A stretch of 64,000 nucleotides of DNA from Lineus longissimus (taxonomy: Eukaryota > Nemertea > Pilidiophora > Heteronemertea > Lineidae), in the NCBI RefSeq assembly GCF_910592395.1, contig NC_088320.1, positions 9,550,001-9,614,000 on the forward strand, written 5' to 3'. Numbering within the stretch: the stretch's first letter is position 1; each line of letters begins with the position of its first letter. Both the position numbers and the translations under genes were made by a program. Below, one piece after another: positions 25,504 through 36,754 of the stretch. The notes below the pieces were generated by a model. The model saw only the letters and a program-made list of their open reading frames with translations. It made no database searches and was not told where the DNA came from.

Positions 25504-26454
25504 CACTATAGATTCATGCACTTGATTGGGAACAACGTTTACATGACGTAGTGTTGGCCGTCGTCACGGGCTTACTGGACTTTGCGCAATATTTCGCCAA
25601 AAAACTATTCTACGCAACGGTACCTAGATGACTTTTCCTATTCATAATACACAGCCTGTCAATCCTAGATCGTGGTTACATGGGGAGTAATCGTTGTAAA
25701 ATTAGGCCAAACGCAAATACAGTTTACGCGAGTACCACTATGTTTACGATGCGAACAAGCCGTGTAAGTCATTATCCAGCATTTTTTTCATTGAACATTT
25801 GCGGGTACAGCGTCACAGGGAGCAGCATTGAACGGTAAACAGGTTCACATCATATTCAGACAACGGCTTGTAACGGCCATACAGGAAACGATTCGTATCA
25901 AAAACCGACGATCACAACTATTCGCTTGCTGAGAGTATACATTACGCGCATACATTACATTCAGACATTTGAGCTTCCAATAATTTTGTTAATTTACGTG
26001 AGTACATTTTCAACCCCGAAAAGTGTGATGAAGTTATGCTTTTATTTAGTAAAAATCGGTAGGTATGTCCAACAAGACATGTGTCTCAGCTGCCTGGGTG
26101 GGTGTGGGTCATCACTCAAAAGTCGTTCTCTGCAATGCATGCAAGCACTGCGTGTGTGTTTGATTTGTGTACACAATGTACGTTACCCTCTCTACTTCAA
26201 ATGAATGAACCTCATAAGGGTTTGATTAATTAATTGTTTGTCGTACCTTCTTCGATCGAGGTCCGAACAAATTTTCAGGCTGGAGTACCGGGGTAAAAAC
26301 ATAATGGTCGCTCCCCCATTTCGCTCGTTTCGTTTCGTTGCACAAAGTCCAGTAAGCCGTCGTCACGTCACCATGCATTTTACATTACTGTAACGTGACG
26401 AGACGCGACGTTTTCGTAAACGTTGGTCCCAATCAAGTGCATGGATCTATAGTG
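25504..26454. mobile_element. TIR element between the two MITE copies
   Basis: The ends CACTATAGATTCATGCACTT (25504) and its complement (ending 26454) are inverted for about 100 bp with small gaps, up to CGGCTTACTGGACTTT. The interior of about 750 bp shows no gene. No clear target duplication was found. Confidence 0.7.
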
Positions 26455-26587
26455 GGCTGGTGTTGTAAATAGTAAACAAACCGACGTGAATGACAAAGTT
26501 TCAAAATGTCACTCAGTTTTTCTTCTCTTTCATATAACATTTTGAAAATTTTGAAAATTGAAATTTGCTGTTTACCAACTGGAGCTT

Positions 26588-26730
26588 GTCCGTATAACCG
26601 CGGATTTTGGGTTTTTCAACTATATTTCCGCGAAATTTCCGAAATAGAGAAGTTATATTGAGTAAAAGCTATACTTTGTTGATAATATGCATAATTAGAA
26701 TTTTGTTCAATAATCGGCGGTTATACGGAC
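26588..26730. mobile_element. 143-bp mini inverted-repeat element
   Basis: GTCCGTATAACCGC at the left and its exact complement at the right bound an AT-rich centre. The size and structure suit a small MITE. No target duplication was identified. Confidence 0.55.
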
Positions 26731-26787
26731 ATGCGCTGGGAATGGCTGCGTCCTTTCCAACAATGAATCCTAAATTTACCCTAATAG

Positions 26788-28536
26788 GGTAGTTGATAAA
26801 GTATGGAATTAGTGAAACCTTGGAAACACTGATAAACCTTGTAATATTCAATGTAAACCATGGAATCACTGTGCAAATAGCGCGGGAAATCGGGTGCGTT
26901 CCTTCCACGATTTATACCCTCCCAACTGACAGTCTCGTCCCAGCTGACTTTATTGATAGCAATTTGCCAGTTAGTTCAGAAGCTAACATTTTTAATGTGG
27001 AGGATGACGTCATCAATTGGCAATGCGCTGTGGTCGTTAAAATATTTTATTTCTCTTCAATGGAAGCAAAAATTAGTTTTTATGATTGTTTTGTATTCCA
27101 TAGACGATAAAGTATTATGCTCGGTACTAGATGCACGAGATCATAGGACAAACACACACGTGAATAAAAAAAACCGCTTTGAACTGGTGACATCACGAAA
27201 AGATATCTACATCCCTCGATGTGCAGGCCTACATGAAGATGTACGAAATCGCTCACAGCGAAGGAATTTGTTCACATTTTTCATCTCCAAACCCTTCCAA
27301 AACCTTCGGTAATAAACTTTCATCTACGTTTCTTGTCATGTATAAGGTGATGTACGGATAAGTGCATTACCAGCTATTGCGGGCCTAGCACACTCTGTTT
27401 TGAATAGAGGGAGACTCCATCATTCCTATTGTTTGAGATTGGAAAGGTGTGAATTAATCTGGCAATTAGCCTCCTGTGCATTGGTGCATACAAACACTAA
27501 AATGTTTGGTTTTTGCTGATTTAGGGTCAAATAAATCAGCCAAAAGTTTTGAAAGCTTCACAAATGATTGTTGCAAGGAAGTACTTTATGATAGTTTGCG
27601 AAATTTTGATTAATTCTAGATGGAAAGTAATATTTTTCGCATATTTGTTGGGAAAAAAATTGAAAATCCTCCAATTTTCAACCCCCCTATGGACACTATG
27701 AATTTTTCTCCAATAAAGCTGAAATCTTGGGAATATAATCCTAAGAGTTATAACAACCACGTCTGAAGTCGGGAGTTTGTATCAAATGTATAGTTTCGGA
27801 GCTAGCGCAGCTAGAAAAGCCCCCAAAACCCACTTTCTCAGGAATTTACACTACGGGCTACGAGTGAAGCATTACAGATTTACCAAAATTTTCAACCTAT
27901 AGATGGACACATCGAATTTCCATCCAAATCACTCCAAATTTTGCCAGTAAATACCTAGACATATATAGAATTGTGTCAGAAGTCGGGAGTTGGGATTATT
28001 TTAACACCCCGCCCAAAAAGCCAACTTTATTGATATTTCCTATGCATTTTCCATTAGGCTTGCCAGGACCAATTAAGCAGGTGCACTAATTGGCTTAATT
28101 GGCTAGGCCCGCAATAGCTGGTAATGTGCCAGCCGGTACTGCATGATGTAGTCAATCTTCTCTGTATCACCCTGTATGATCACACCGCTCCGTAGCTCAA
28201 ATAGGCCCCATATTATGGGTGTGTGGTGGGCGTGTCGTGACGTGAATGCCCATATTTGGGAGATCAGTAATGTACACTGGAGGCGAGGTATGACTGGGTT
28301 GTTCTAAAATATAGATTGTTTAATCGGATATGCGACTGATTTCTAAACTACCGTCAAATTCCGATCTGTAAAAACGTTCAAACGTTCCGATCATGTAAAA
28401 ATAATCTCCAAATATTGATTCGTAACCACCTTAGGTTCCAATGGCATTATTTCATGTTTTTATGCATTTTTAGGACTGATTCCAAGGTTTATCACTGGTT
28501 CCAAGGTTTCACTGATTCCAAGCTTTATCAACTACC
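26788..28536 (-). mobile_element. Mutator-like MITE, copy 2, inverted, with an insertion
   Basis: Inverted relative of 24504-25474, flanked by a perfect 9-bp duplication CCCTAATAG (26779-26787 and 28537-28545). Removing the 760-bp insertion at 27366-28125 leaves about 985 bp, matching copy 1. The shared inner part is nearly identical between the copies, so they are young relative to the pogo and BEL relics. Confidence 0.9.
27366..28125. mobile_element. 760-bp MITE inserted in the copy-2 MITE
   Basis: The ends ATTACCAGCTATTGCGGGCC and its complement are flanked by GTGC at 27362-27365 and 28126-28129. Comparison with copy 1 shows the uninterrupted sequence, so the insertion borders are secure. 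The interior is non-coding. Confidence 0.85.
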
Positions 28537-28545
28537 CCCTAATAG

Positions 28546-28966
28546 TACTAATGTAATCCAGTCACACATTTAAAACAAAGTTGCGCTTGCATGCTAAATC
28601 TAACTAATGACTACACAATTAGTGAAGAACCTTGAAATAAAATGATTAATGATGAGGTCAGAACTAATAATCCATTTCGTCATGATCTTGTTGTTCATAA
28701 AAAGTTCAATGTCTATTCTTTTGAATAATATCTATTATCTTGTATCTTCTCTCATGGACGACAGGCGTCGTAACCCCGACGGAGGGAGTCGCAATGACTG
28801 CAGGCGTCTTACCCTGACGGAGGGAGGCGTCCAGCCACTATACCTTGCCTAAAAGTATAGCCAATACGGACAATGATAGTTTGAACGAAATGTCAATTCT
28901 GCTTATGTCTAATCCGAATTGAATAATCCGAGGATTCTGTCTCTGGCCCTGGAGAGCAGCAGCTCG
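28546..28966. other. Short GC-rich tandem motif, otherwise featureless
   Basis: 28764-28832 holds two imperfect copies of a ~35-bp phrase (AGGCGTC...CCCTGACGGAGGGAG). It could be part of the lost 3' LTR of the adjacent BEL element, but no matching LTR was found on the far side. Confidence 0.4.
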
Positions 28967-30653
28967 TTAAGGTCTACGAGTCGCCTCCACTTCTTTCGTC
29001 GCCTCTTTAGGCATCGTTTCCTTTGCTTTCAGTGTTCCTGTATTAAGTTCTAGGGGATAGAGTTTCGCTATCGCCCTATTTGACCTACCACTGTTAGTAC
29101 GCACAGTAGCTGATCTGGTTAGTCCATCCGGTCCACAGTGACGTTCCTCGACCACGCCTAGTTTCCATTTGATCCTTGGTTGATCCTTCTCGTGTACCAG
29201 TATGACGTCCCCTTCGCGTATGACGTCACCCGTCGCGTATTGCTTTGCTAGTTTCGTAAGTATGCTGTTGCCGAAGTGCCGCAAGATATTCATCATAGAA
29301 CCTGGTACGAAATGCTTTCAGTAGAAGCCCGCGCTAATGTGCCCATTTTTCGATCGCATCACGTCCACCGTATGTAGGGTCAAAATCATCGCCGATTTCA
29401 ACTTCCTCCTGTGGTAGGATATAGCGTTCGTGTCCATATATCAAACAGTTCGGTGTGATTGCTTTCAGTTCATGTGGATCCGATGACAAATAAGTCAGCG
29501 GGCGATCGTTTATGACGGATTGTATTTCCTTGACGACGGTTTGAAGTTCATCCATTGGAACTAGCGCTTTTCCAAGAACCTTCTTGATTGCTAATTTACT
29601 AACTCCAATGAGTCTTTCGTGGAGCCCAGCAAACCAACCAGCTTGAACGGGGGCATATTTAAATGCTATCCTTTTGTTCGCAAATTGTCTTTGACATTCT
29701 TCTCCTGCCACGTTCTGGTATAGGCGTTTTAATTCTTTGTCCGCACAAGTAAAGGTTTTGGCGTTATCGCAGTAAACCAATCTGGGCACCGAGTGTGCCG
29801 ATGTAAAGCGTATGAAAGCCCTGAGAAATGACCCAACTGTTAGGTCTGGTGTTATCTCGAGATGTACTGCTCGGGTAGTGCAGCACGTAAACAAACAAAC
29901 GTAAGCTTTCTGAACGGTGTACGTCTTTCTATGCGCATCCTTGATTTTAACATGGTCCTGGTTCCTAACTTTCACATACAGGTGCGCGGTGAAATCTATG
30001 GCGGTGGACATGTACGGAACAATGTTATTCAACCTAAATTCTGGCAGTTGAGGTGCCTTAGATTGTAAATATGGCCGCCCTGCAACCAATTTGCAGACGA
30101 CGCATCGGTTGATTACTTTCTTGACGACTGAGCGCATTGATGTAATCCAAAATCTCTCTCGCAGTGCTGCCATGGTAAATCCTACCCCATAGTGTGTCGC
30201 CGTATGGTGCGCGTGTGTGATGATTAGAGATGTCAGGTGTGAAGTCCCCGGCGTTCCTAGATGCAGCATGGAATCTTTCCTCGCAGTGTTTACATCCGCA
30301 TTCCTGATCCTCCCGCCGCAGCGAATGATGTTATCCTCATCTATTAGTAGGCCGAGTTGATTGATGATTGACGAGCGTTTTGGTAACGGAAGTTTTTGTT
30401 TCTCCTTATTAAGATAATCCAACACCGGGCTGTAGTGGGCTCGTTGGGTGTGTGTTATCCACGTGCGTTCCACCTTAGCGATATCCACAGCAGACAGTTT
30501 ATTCCTTTCTCTGATACCTGGCTTGAAAGCTCGCGTTACGAGGGCTGTGACTCTAAGCAGCTTTTGGTAAGAACTGAATTTGGAAATGTCAATCACCGCT
30601 TGGAGATCGGGGCGGGTACTTGTGTTACCAACATCGCGTGTCTGGAATATCAT
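28967..30653 (-). pseudogene. BEL/Pao integrase domain (C-terminal part of pol)
   Basis: The frame 29334-30653 reads from the RNase H-integrase linker through an H2C2 zinc finger (HAHHTATH...CVVC) into the DDE core: STAIDFTAHLYV, LVYCDNAKTFT and GLHERLIGVSKLAIKKVL. The BEL-specific C-terminal domain (KWKLGVVEERHCGPDGL) continues in another frame at 28967-29296, so there is one frameshift near 29.3 kb. The catalytic residues look present, but the frame is cut off from the rest of pol by the LINE insertion and a stop. Confidence 0.88.
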
Positions 30654-31285
30654 ATCGTGTCTTCAAATCATTTGCAATGGCCCTGTATGGCTGTGTCTTA
30701 TGGGACTTCACTCCTAGGAAACTAGAAAAAGGGTGTGTAGCGTGGCGGAAATGTGTCCGAAATTTTTTTAATTTGCCATATATGACCCACAGGAGCCTGC
30801 TTCCTCTGATCTGTGTTGATACACCATTTGACATACAGCTGTACGCACGCTTCGTTAAATTCATGTACTCGGTACTAAACAGCGAAAACGAGCTTGTTAG
30901 GAGATGTGGCCAGTTGGTACTCGAGGGTAGTAGATCTACGGTATCAAAAAACATTGCAATACTATGTGAGAAAGCGAACTGTTGTAGAGATGACGTATGT
31001 AATGTAGATGTAAGACGACTTGAAAATGTAGATCAGTCAGTCAAGGACAATGCGGGTGTTATAAGAGACTTGGTCATTATGAAGGAAGAAAGGAACTTTG
31101 AAATTCTGGAGAAGGAAGAGATTGAGTTTATCTTGGCTGATCTGTGTGTGGGGTAGGGTAAATATCAAGGTGTAAAGACAATTTTGTCTTGTTCTGTTCT
31201 CTTTTGTTGTAGCACATCACTTTGTATCTGCACTTGCACCTTTTGATTGTACTTGTTAGTACGAATAAAGAACTATAATAATATT
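30640..31285 (+). pseudogene. Jockey/Crack-type LINE reverse transcriptase, C-terminal fragment
   Basis: From about 30667 the frame encodes ALYGCVLWD, AWRKCVRNFFNLPYMTH and a C-terminal tail ending at the stop near 31156. This is the typical end of many invertebrate non-LTR ORF2 proteins. The element ends with AATAAAG and an ATAATA-type tail at about 31265-31285. It lies opposite to the BEL element and splits its pol gene, so it arrived later. It is severely 5'-truncated. Confidence 0.8.
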
Positions 31286-31396
31286 GTCTATTTCTAGACT
31301 TGCGGCTAACGATATGCTAATGTTCGTGGGTTTGTCGCGTACATCAACAAACGGCCATTCGCATTTGTCTTGCTTGAGCCAAACTGGACCAGTTTC

Positions 31397-32963
31397 CTAT
31401 GTGGAGGATTGCAGTTCCTCGTAGGTGGCGCCACGTGATAAGATATCCGCTGAATTTTCTTTCGTCGCTACATGATACCATTTGTTGCTGTCAGATTTCT
31501 CTCTGATGACGTTGACGCGGTTCATTACAAAGGGTGTTAACTTTTTCTCGGATTGCAGCCCATAGAGAGCGATCTCTGAATCTGTTGCGTAGGTGATGTC
31601 GATGGTGAAGCACTCCTTGGCGTATGTCTTGCGTAATATTTCTCCGTATTGTGCCCCCATGACCATAGCCATTAGCTCTAGTTTTGGAACAGTTTGTTTG
31701 GCATTTTGCTGTGACACGATCTTGTTCTTTGAACCAATTAGTCCCACGCGTGTGCCTTGCTTCGCGTAAGCAACACATCCTACGGCTGCGGTCGGACAAG
31801 CGTCACAAAAAATGATGATATCTAGCGGTTGGGTGGCGTCGACGACTAACCATCTTGGAATCTTTATCTCGTGGGCTCTGCTGAGTGATACTTGTACTTT
31901 ACTCCATTGTTCATTTTCGGCCAGGGAAAGCTTGTCATCCCAATCTTTGCCAGCTTGCCATAATTGATTCTCAAATGATTTCGCGGGAACGTGTAGTGGT
32001 CCTAAAAATCCCAACGGATCAAATACTGAAGCTGATTCTGACGTAACGGTGCGCTTGGTGTTTACCTTGCTGCGTGGTTGTTCCTTGATCTTGCGTGCGA
32101 TCGACAATGTGTCCTTTTCTGGGTGCCATTTTAACCCCAAGACCGATACCTCTTCACTTTTGGCGTTCGAACCATCCGATTCCGCTACTGCGCTTAACTT
32201 TGGCGAGTTGCTGGACCATTGCCTGAGCAGAAATGATCCTTTGTTCATAATGTCTCGTGACTGTGTATAACATTCCAATGCTTCAGCTTCATCAGTCACC
32301 CCGGTGAGCAGATTGTCTACGTAAAGCTTTTCTTTCATGTCCTCGGCTACTTTGCCATCGAAAGCAGATAGGTGCTTGTGCAGCGTAATAGCTAGCGCGA
32401 ATGGTCTTGACACGTTTCCGAAGATTACGGTGTTGCAGTGGTATGGTACGAGTCCCTTGGTTACATCATTGTCCTTATACCATAAAAACTTGACAAATTT
32501 ACGTTCTGATTCGAGCAGACGAACTGACAGAAAGGCCCTAGCGATGTCGGCCGAGATGGCGATCTTCTTCGTGCGGAAGAGGTGGAGCAGTTCAGTTAAA
32601 TCTTGAATCATGTTCGGTCCCTCAAACAGGCAAGAGTTGAGGGAAGGTGAGCCGCAGCTAGCATCAAAAACAATCCTTAGTGGGGTGGTTTCGCTGTCTC
32701 GGAGAACTGGAAAGTGGGGCAGAAAAAAACCCTTCATCAAGGCGGGAGGTGGGCGCCGTGGTGACTTCTGAGACGTACCCCTTGGAGATGTTCTCCTTCA
32801 TAACATTAACATAGGCTTGGACAAGGTTCAACTTACGCAATCTGTGCATTACTTGATTTATCCTTCCCTTGCAGGTGTTGTAATTGTTCTGTAACTCCGG
32901 GTGATCTGGTCTCCAGGGTAGTGGCACGTAGTAATGTCCATCCCGAAATTGTATCCTTTCCAT
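31397..32963 (-). pseudogene. BEL/Pao reverse transcriptase and RNase H
   Basis: The upstream piece (32664-32963) holds the RT start (YYVPLPWRPDHPELQNN). A frameshift near 32.73 kb leads to 31397-32740 with PLRIVFDASCG, AFLSVRL and the active-site region YVDNLLTG. The family norm is YVDD, so the second catalytic aspartate is replaced by asparagine, which should abolish polymerase activity. RNase H follows (IIFCDACPTA...KLELMAM...TDSEIAL), ending ADILSRGATYEELQSST at a premature stop. Beyond the stop the same frame still reads recognisable BEL sequence (GPVWLKQDKCEWPF). Confidence 0.88.
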
Positions 32964-33004
32964 GCTTTACTTTTCTTTGAAATTATCTTCGTAGTCCATA
33001 TCTG

Positions 33005-33646
33005 TCATCCCTGTGTCGCTGAGAACGTTCGCTCGCAAAAAGTTCTCCAAGTGATCGATTTGACTGTCCTCCCTGAAGCAGTCCATGGCGTTGTCCTCCG
33101 TGTTACAGGCCGTGAGCACGGTACGCGGCTTCTGTATCCAAGATTAGAGAATTGTACAGTTGGACCGTCACCCTTTATGATGCGATTTTCCAGAAATTCG
33201 AAAGCGTGATCACAACCGATTATAATGTCCACGATGAACGGGTCTTCAGTGAAGTTATTTGCTAGATTGGTTTCATGTTCGGCTATGTAATCGTAATCGA
33301 GACAGGCCCCCCATCCCTGCTGGCTGATAGGCTTGACAATTTCATCAGTAACCAATGCATCGATTACTTTGTCCCCGTCCGAAGTTTTGATGATTACGTC
33401 CACAATTTGGAAAACGCGTTTTGATGAGTGACCTCCGAATCCATTCACGTACAGTGACTGCGCTCCTTTTGAACGTCGATTCAACTTTTGTGCTATTTCC
33501 CGACGTATGTATGAGCTCATGCTGCCTCGATCCATCATGAGCCCGGCCTTGACGCTTCTTTCCTCATTCTTTAGGGTAACGTGTCCCGTTTCCAAGAGTA
33601 CGGTTTGATTGATATGCCAATGTTCGGTATCCTTATCCGAGTTCAC
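33005..33646 (-). pseudogene. BEL/Pao aspartic protease region
   Basis: A 213-residue frame with MMDRGSMSSYIRREIAQKLN in the place of the A17-family active site. D-x-G-S is kept, with R where S or T is usual. IIGCDHAFEFLE follows, as in other BEL proteases. It is separated from gag and RT by stops or frame changes, as part of an originally single polyprotein. Confidence 0.75.
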
Positions 33647-33679
33647 ATTGACGATTTTGGTTGACGGTGTTTGCGCTTT

Positions 33680-35101
33680 TTAATCGACACTTGATGGCGC
33701 GAGAGCGTTGATTTCGCTCTCCGGCTTAGATACCTGACCTGTTTCCTTGGCCTTGTTGCTTTCAAACGGCATTGTTGGTTTTATCCTGGGGGTGATGGTG
33801 GTGCATCCACTGAATGTTGCGTTTCCTCGGCTCGAATTTGAACTCTGATAGGAATCGTGTAGGCTCGTATGATGCCTCCGGTTGCAGTGCTGGCATGAGC
33901 GATTGCTATCACAATATCTGGCGACATGTGACGTACTGAACAGACAATTCAAACACAAACGATTGGTTCGCGCGGCGTTATATCTATCCTCAGGTGCTAA
34001 TCCACAATTGAAAGATGAGTGAGAGTCGGCACAAAATGGGCATTTTCGCGTTGGTTTCGATCTTGCGGCACCGGCGGGCACACTGACTAAGGCCTCTACG
34101 GATCTCACGCTGTTGAACCTATTACTCCCGCTCCCGTTGTGGTGATGATTGCTTGATTTCTTCGTATCCCGTTCGCGCTCCGACGAATCCATCCGTTCTC
34201 CCATGTTCTCAAGTTGGTGTGTGAAGGCCTTCAAAAACCGTTTCAGGTCAAAAGTGTTATCTTGCCCACATGTTCCCATCTTCTCTCGGAAGAATTTGGG
34301 CAGTTTCCTCTCAATAATCGGAACGATGAAAGGTGCGCATTGATAAATGTCGACTTGTAGATTTTCCAAGGACCGTATGTCCCCCATTATCCTGTTGTAA
34401 TACTCGCTCAGTGACGCATGGTTTCCTCCTGGACTTGGCATGTCCAAGAGACTGTTAACGTGCGCTCAAATGATCCTCCGTGGCTGACCAAACCTTTCAG
34501 TCAATAGGTCTATCAGCGTTTGTAAATTGTTCCCTGTAGCATGTAGTCCAACCACACTTTCTTTTGCTGTTCCTGTGAGTTGCCCCGAGATGTAATTGAA
34601 TTTGGTTATATCAGCGTAGTTCGCCTTTATAACATCTGCCTCGATAGTGTCCTAAAATGCCTTCCATTTGGTGTAAGTCCCGTCAAACGTAGGCAACTTT
34701 AACTTAGGAAGTTGCGCGGATTTCAAAGGACTATCCTTTGTTGCTGTTGTGCCCACCGTGGGCGCGGGATCTGGTGTCTTGGGCGTTTTCAGAGCGCTCA
34801 CATGGTTCTTTACATGTATCAGTTTTGTTTTGATGTCAATGTTCCTTTTGTTGGTCGTCATGACCTCGTCCTCACGTAGTGCGTCATTTTTGGGCTTAAC
34901 TACTGCTTTGTCAATTTCCTCGTTTAAAACTTGCGTTGCGTCCCATGACTCTGTCATCATCTCCAAACATGCCTCCAGCCTCGAAAGCTCTAACTTCGTT
35001 GGCATCACCAGTTCCATAATCCCTTCTGCATCCTGATAATTTTCCTCAAACGTTCTTTGCAATAAGTCTCTGTTTTGTCTTAGTGTGTTTACTTTCTCCA
35101 T
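33680..35101 (-). pseudogene. BEL/Pao gag with zinc knuckles
   Basis: The N-terminal part (34652-35101) has a coiled-coil-like start and LPKLKLPTFDGTYTKWKAF, a hallmark of BEL gag. A frame change and stop lie between 34447 and 34652. The C-terminal part (33680-34447) has cysteine-rich knuckles (CPFCADSHSSFNC, RLCLNCLFSTSHVARYC, SCQHCNRRHHTSLH) for nucleic-acid binding. The gene is broken. Confidence 0.85.
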
Positions 35102-35279
35102 TTTTTATCCTCCCGCCGCAGCGAATGATCGTCCTTGGTAATAATCCTAGTGATTGTACATTGCGTTGTGTGTGGTTGATATCCTGGTCACGGCACCATG
35201 TCATGAAAGGCAAGATGTTTCCTACACATTTACTAAATGGGAGTTGCAGCGATCGCAGATCTGATGGCGAACTAAACAC
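35102..35279 (-). pseudogene. Fragment of a second BEL integrase fused ahead of gag
   Basis: LPRTIIRCGGRIKN resembles the integrase start of this same element (NIIRCGGRIRN, near 30.3 kb), and an identical 20-base phrase is shared. It lies directly upstream of the gag start, where no integrase belongs, so it marks a junction with another BEL copy or a rearranged end. Confidence 0.6.
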
Positions 35280-35599
35280 GATGGTTTCATACTAACAACT
35301 GAATCATATCTTTATTCTCCCACAAATGTGGCATAAGCAAGGTATATGTTACAGACCACAAAGTCAACTCCGGTCGTGGGAAAGTGCTGGTCTCGAGCTA
35401 CCCATGTTAGCTCCATGATTGGCAACAGATGCAGCTTCTGGGAAGGAAGCCCTGGGTTATGCAACGATATGTAATATCTGACACAGGGGATGTCCGTGAA
35501 AGAGGAATGTCCGTGAAAGAGGAATATCCTCTTTACTTTTCTAGCTCTCCATTTTGTATATTATGCAAGGAGAGTGTTTTTGTTTGGTAAAATGAGACA

Positions 35600-36067
35600 T
35601 TTCACTACTCTAATAGCTCATATATTCATGTTCGCACAAACCAAATCATCAGTCAGTCAAAGTTTGAACAAAATCGCGTATAGCCAAAAGTTGCAGCCGT
35701 CTAGCCAGACTGAAGAGCGACAGAAACATCTCAATGACGTCAAAAATCCGCTACTGAAGTATTTGGTGATCTCAGTGTTTTTGTATGCGGCATAATCGTG
35801 GACCATGAACACCGACATCGAGAATTAAACGGATCAACGCATTTGAACTGCTACAGGAGACTGCTCAACATTCACTATGCATCCCACACCATCCTAGTGA
35901 GAGAACGGGTTACCCAGTACATCGGGCATCATGACAGCCTCCCTACCGTTGCAAAGATGAAAAGTTGGTTCGGCCGTGTCAGGAGAGCGAAGGGAACACC
36001 AGCAAATACTAACTTGAAGGGCATAGTGGATGGACGGCTGTCGGCGCGGCCGTCCAAAGAGAATTAG
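35600..36067 (+). pseudogene. RTE-like LINE reverse transcriptase, C-terminal fragment
   Basis: VISVFLYAA and SWTMNTDIEN, then in another frame CYRRLLNIHYASHT, VTQYIGHHDSLPTV and WFGRVRRAKG. This order is the usual end of RTE-type reverse transcriptases. At least two stops and one frameshift are present. The 5' part and the 3' tail were not recognised. Confidence 0.7.
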
Positions 36068-36100
36068 GATGGACGACGTGCATCGTTAATAGCTTAGTGA

Positions 36101-36687
36101 CCTCACTGACCACCACCGCCGACGACGACGACGGTTTTCTTCTCAATAATTTCAAAACAAGGTAGATGATAATTTTGCGGCCAAAACGTATAATACAATC
36201 CCACTACTCCTAATAGCAAAATCGAGACAGAAATACAATGTTTGTGGAAATTATGGCAAATTATATTTGCACATTTATTTGTGGACCACCCTGTGATCAC
36301 CTCTTGATCTCACTCCCTTGTGTAGAAATGAGCAGATCAGCTTGTGAATGTTGGGTCGAGATGTACTGAGAGAGGTCAACTTGTACTGTTGATTCACTTG
36401 TTAGTGATCATTTATTTCTGACAATGATGTCATTTGTAGCACCGTTTTTTCTCGGCGATGGCATAACCAATGTTCATGCAAAAATGTATCAATATAAGAA
36501 AAGTTGTAAACCATGGCTAGTGGCGATGGCTAGTTGTGTCCAGTTGAATCAGAAGTGAACATAAATGTCCACAAATAATGTTTTCGCACTTTTGGAAATC
36601 AAACCTGGAAGCGGGGTGCAGCTGTGTACAATGCTCATGTACATGCCTTATATAAAGAGGTAATATGTAAAGAGCAAGCTCTAGTGA
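36101..36687. other. No gene recognised
   Basis: Intergenic DNA leading into a repeat copy that starts near 36660 (ATATGTAAAGAGCAAGCTC). That copy is itself interrupted by the element at 36755. Confidence 0.45.
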
Positions 36688-36754
36688 ACTCACACAACTG
36701 TATGTCCTAGCAGACGATTTTAAATACATGATGTCCCACACCCGCACTTCAGTG

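Larger units (their letters stand above)
28967..35101 (-). mobile_element. Broken BEL/Pao LTR retrotransposon
   Basis: Gag, aspartic protease, reverse transcriptase/RNase H and integrase lie in BEL/Pao order on the minus strand. The copy is dead. It has frameshifts in gag and between RT pieces, an in-frame stop just after the RNase H region (near 31397), and a + strand LINE fragment inserted between RNase H and integrase. No pair of long terminal repeats could be found. Confidence 0.9.

Noticed and set aside
30396-30725. + strand frames opposite the BEL integrase
   Set aside because: Shadows of the minus-strand pol frame. Only the part after about 30660 belongs to a real + strand LINE fragment.
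28546-35600. LTRs of the BEL element
   Set aside because: Flanks at 28.5-28.97 and 35.1-35.6 kb were compared by eye and no direct repeat was found.
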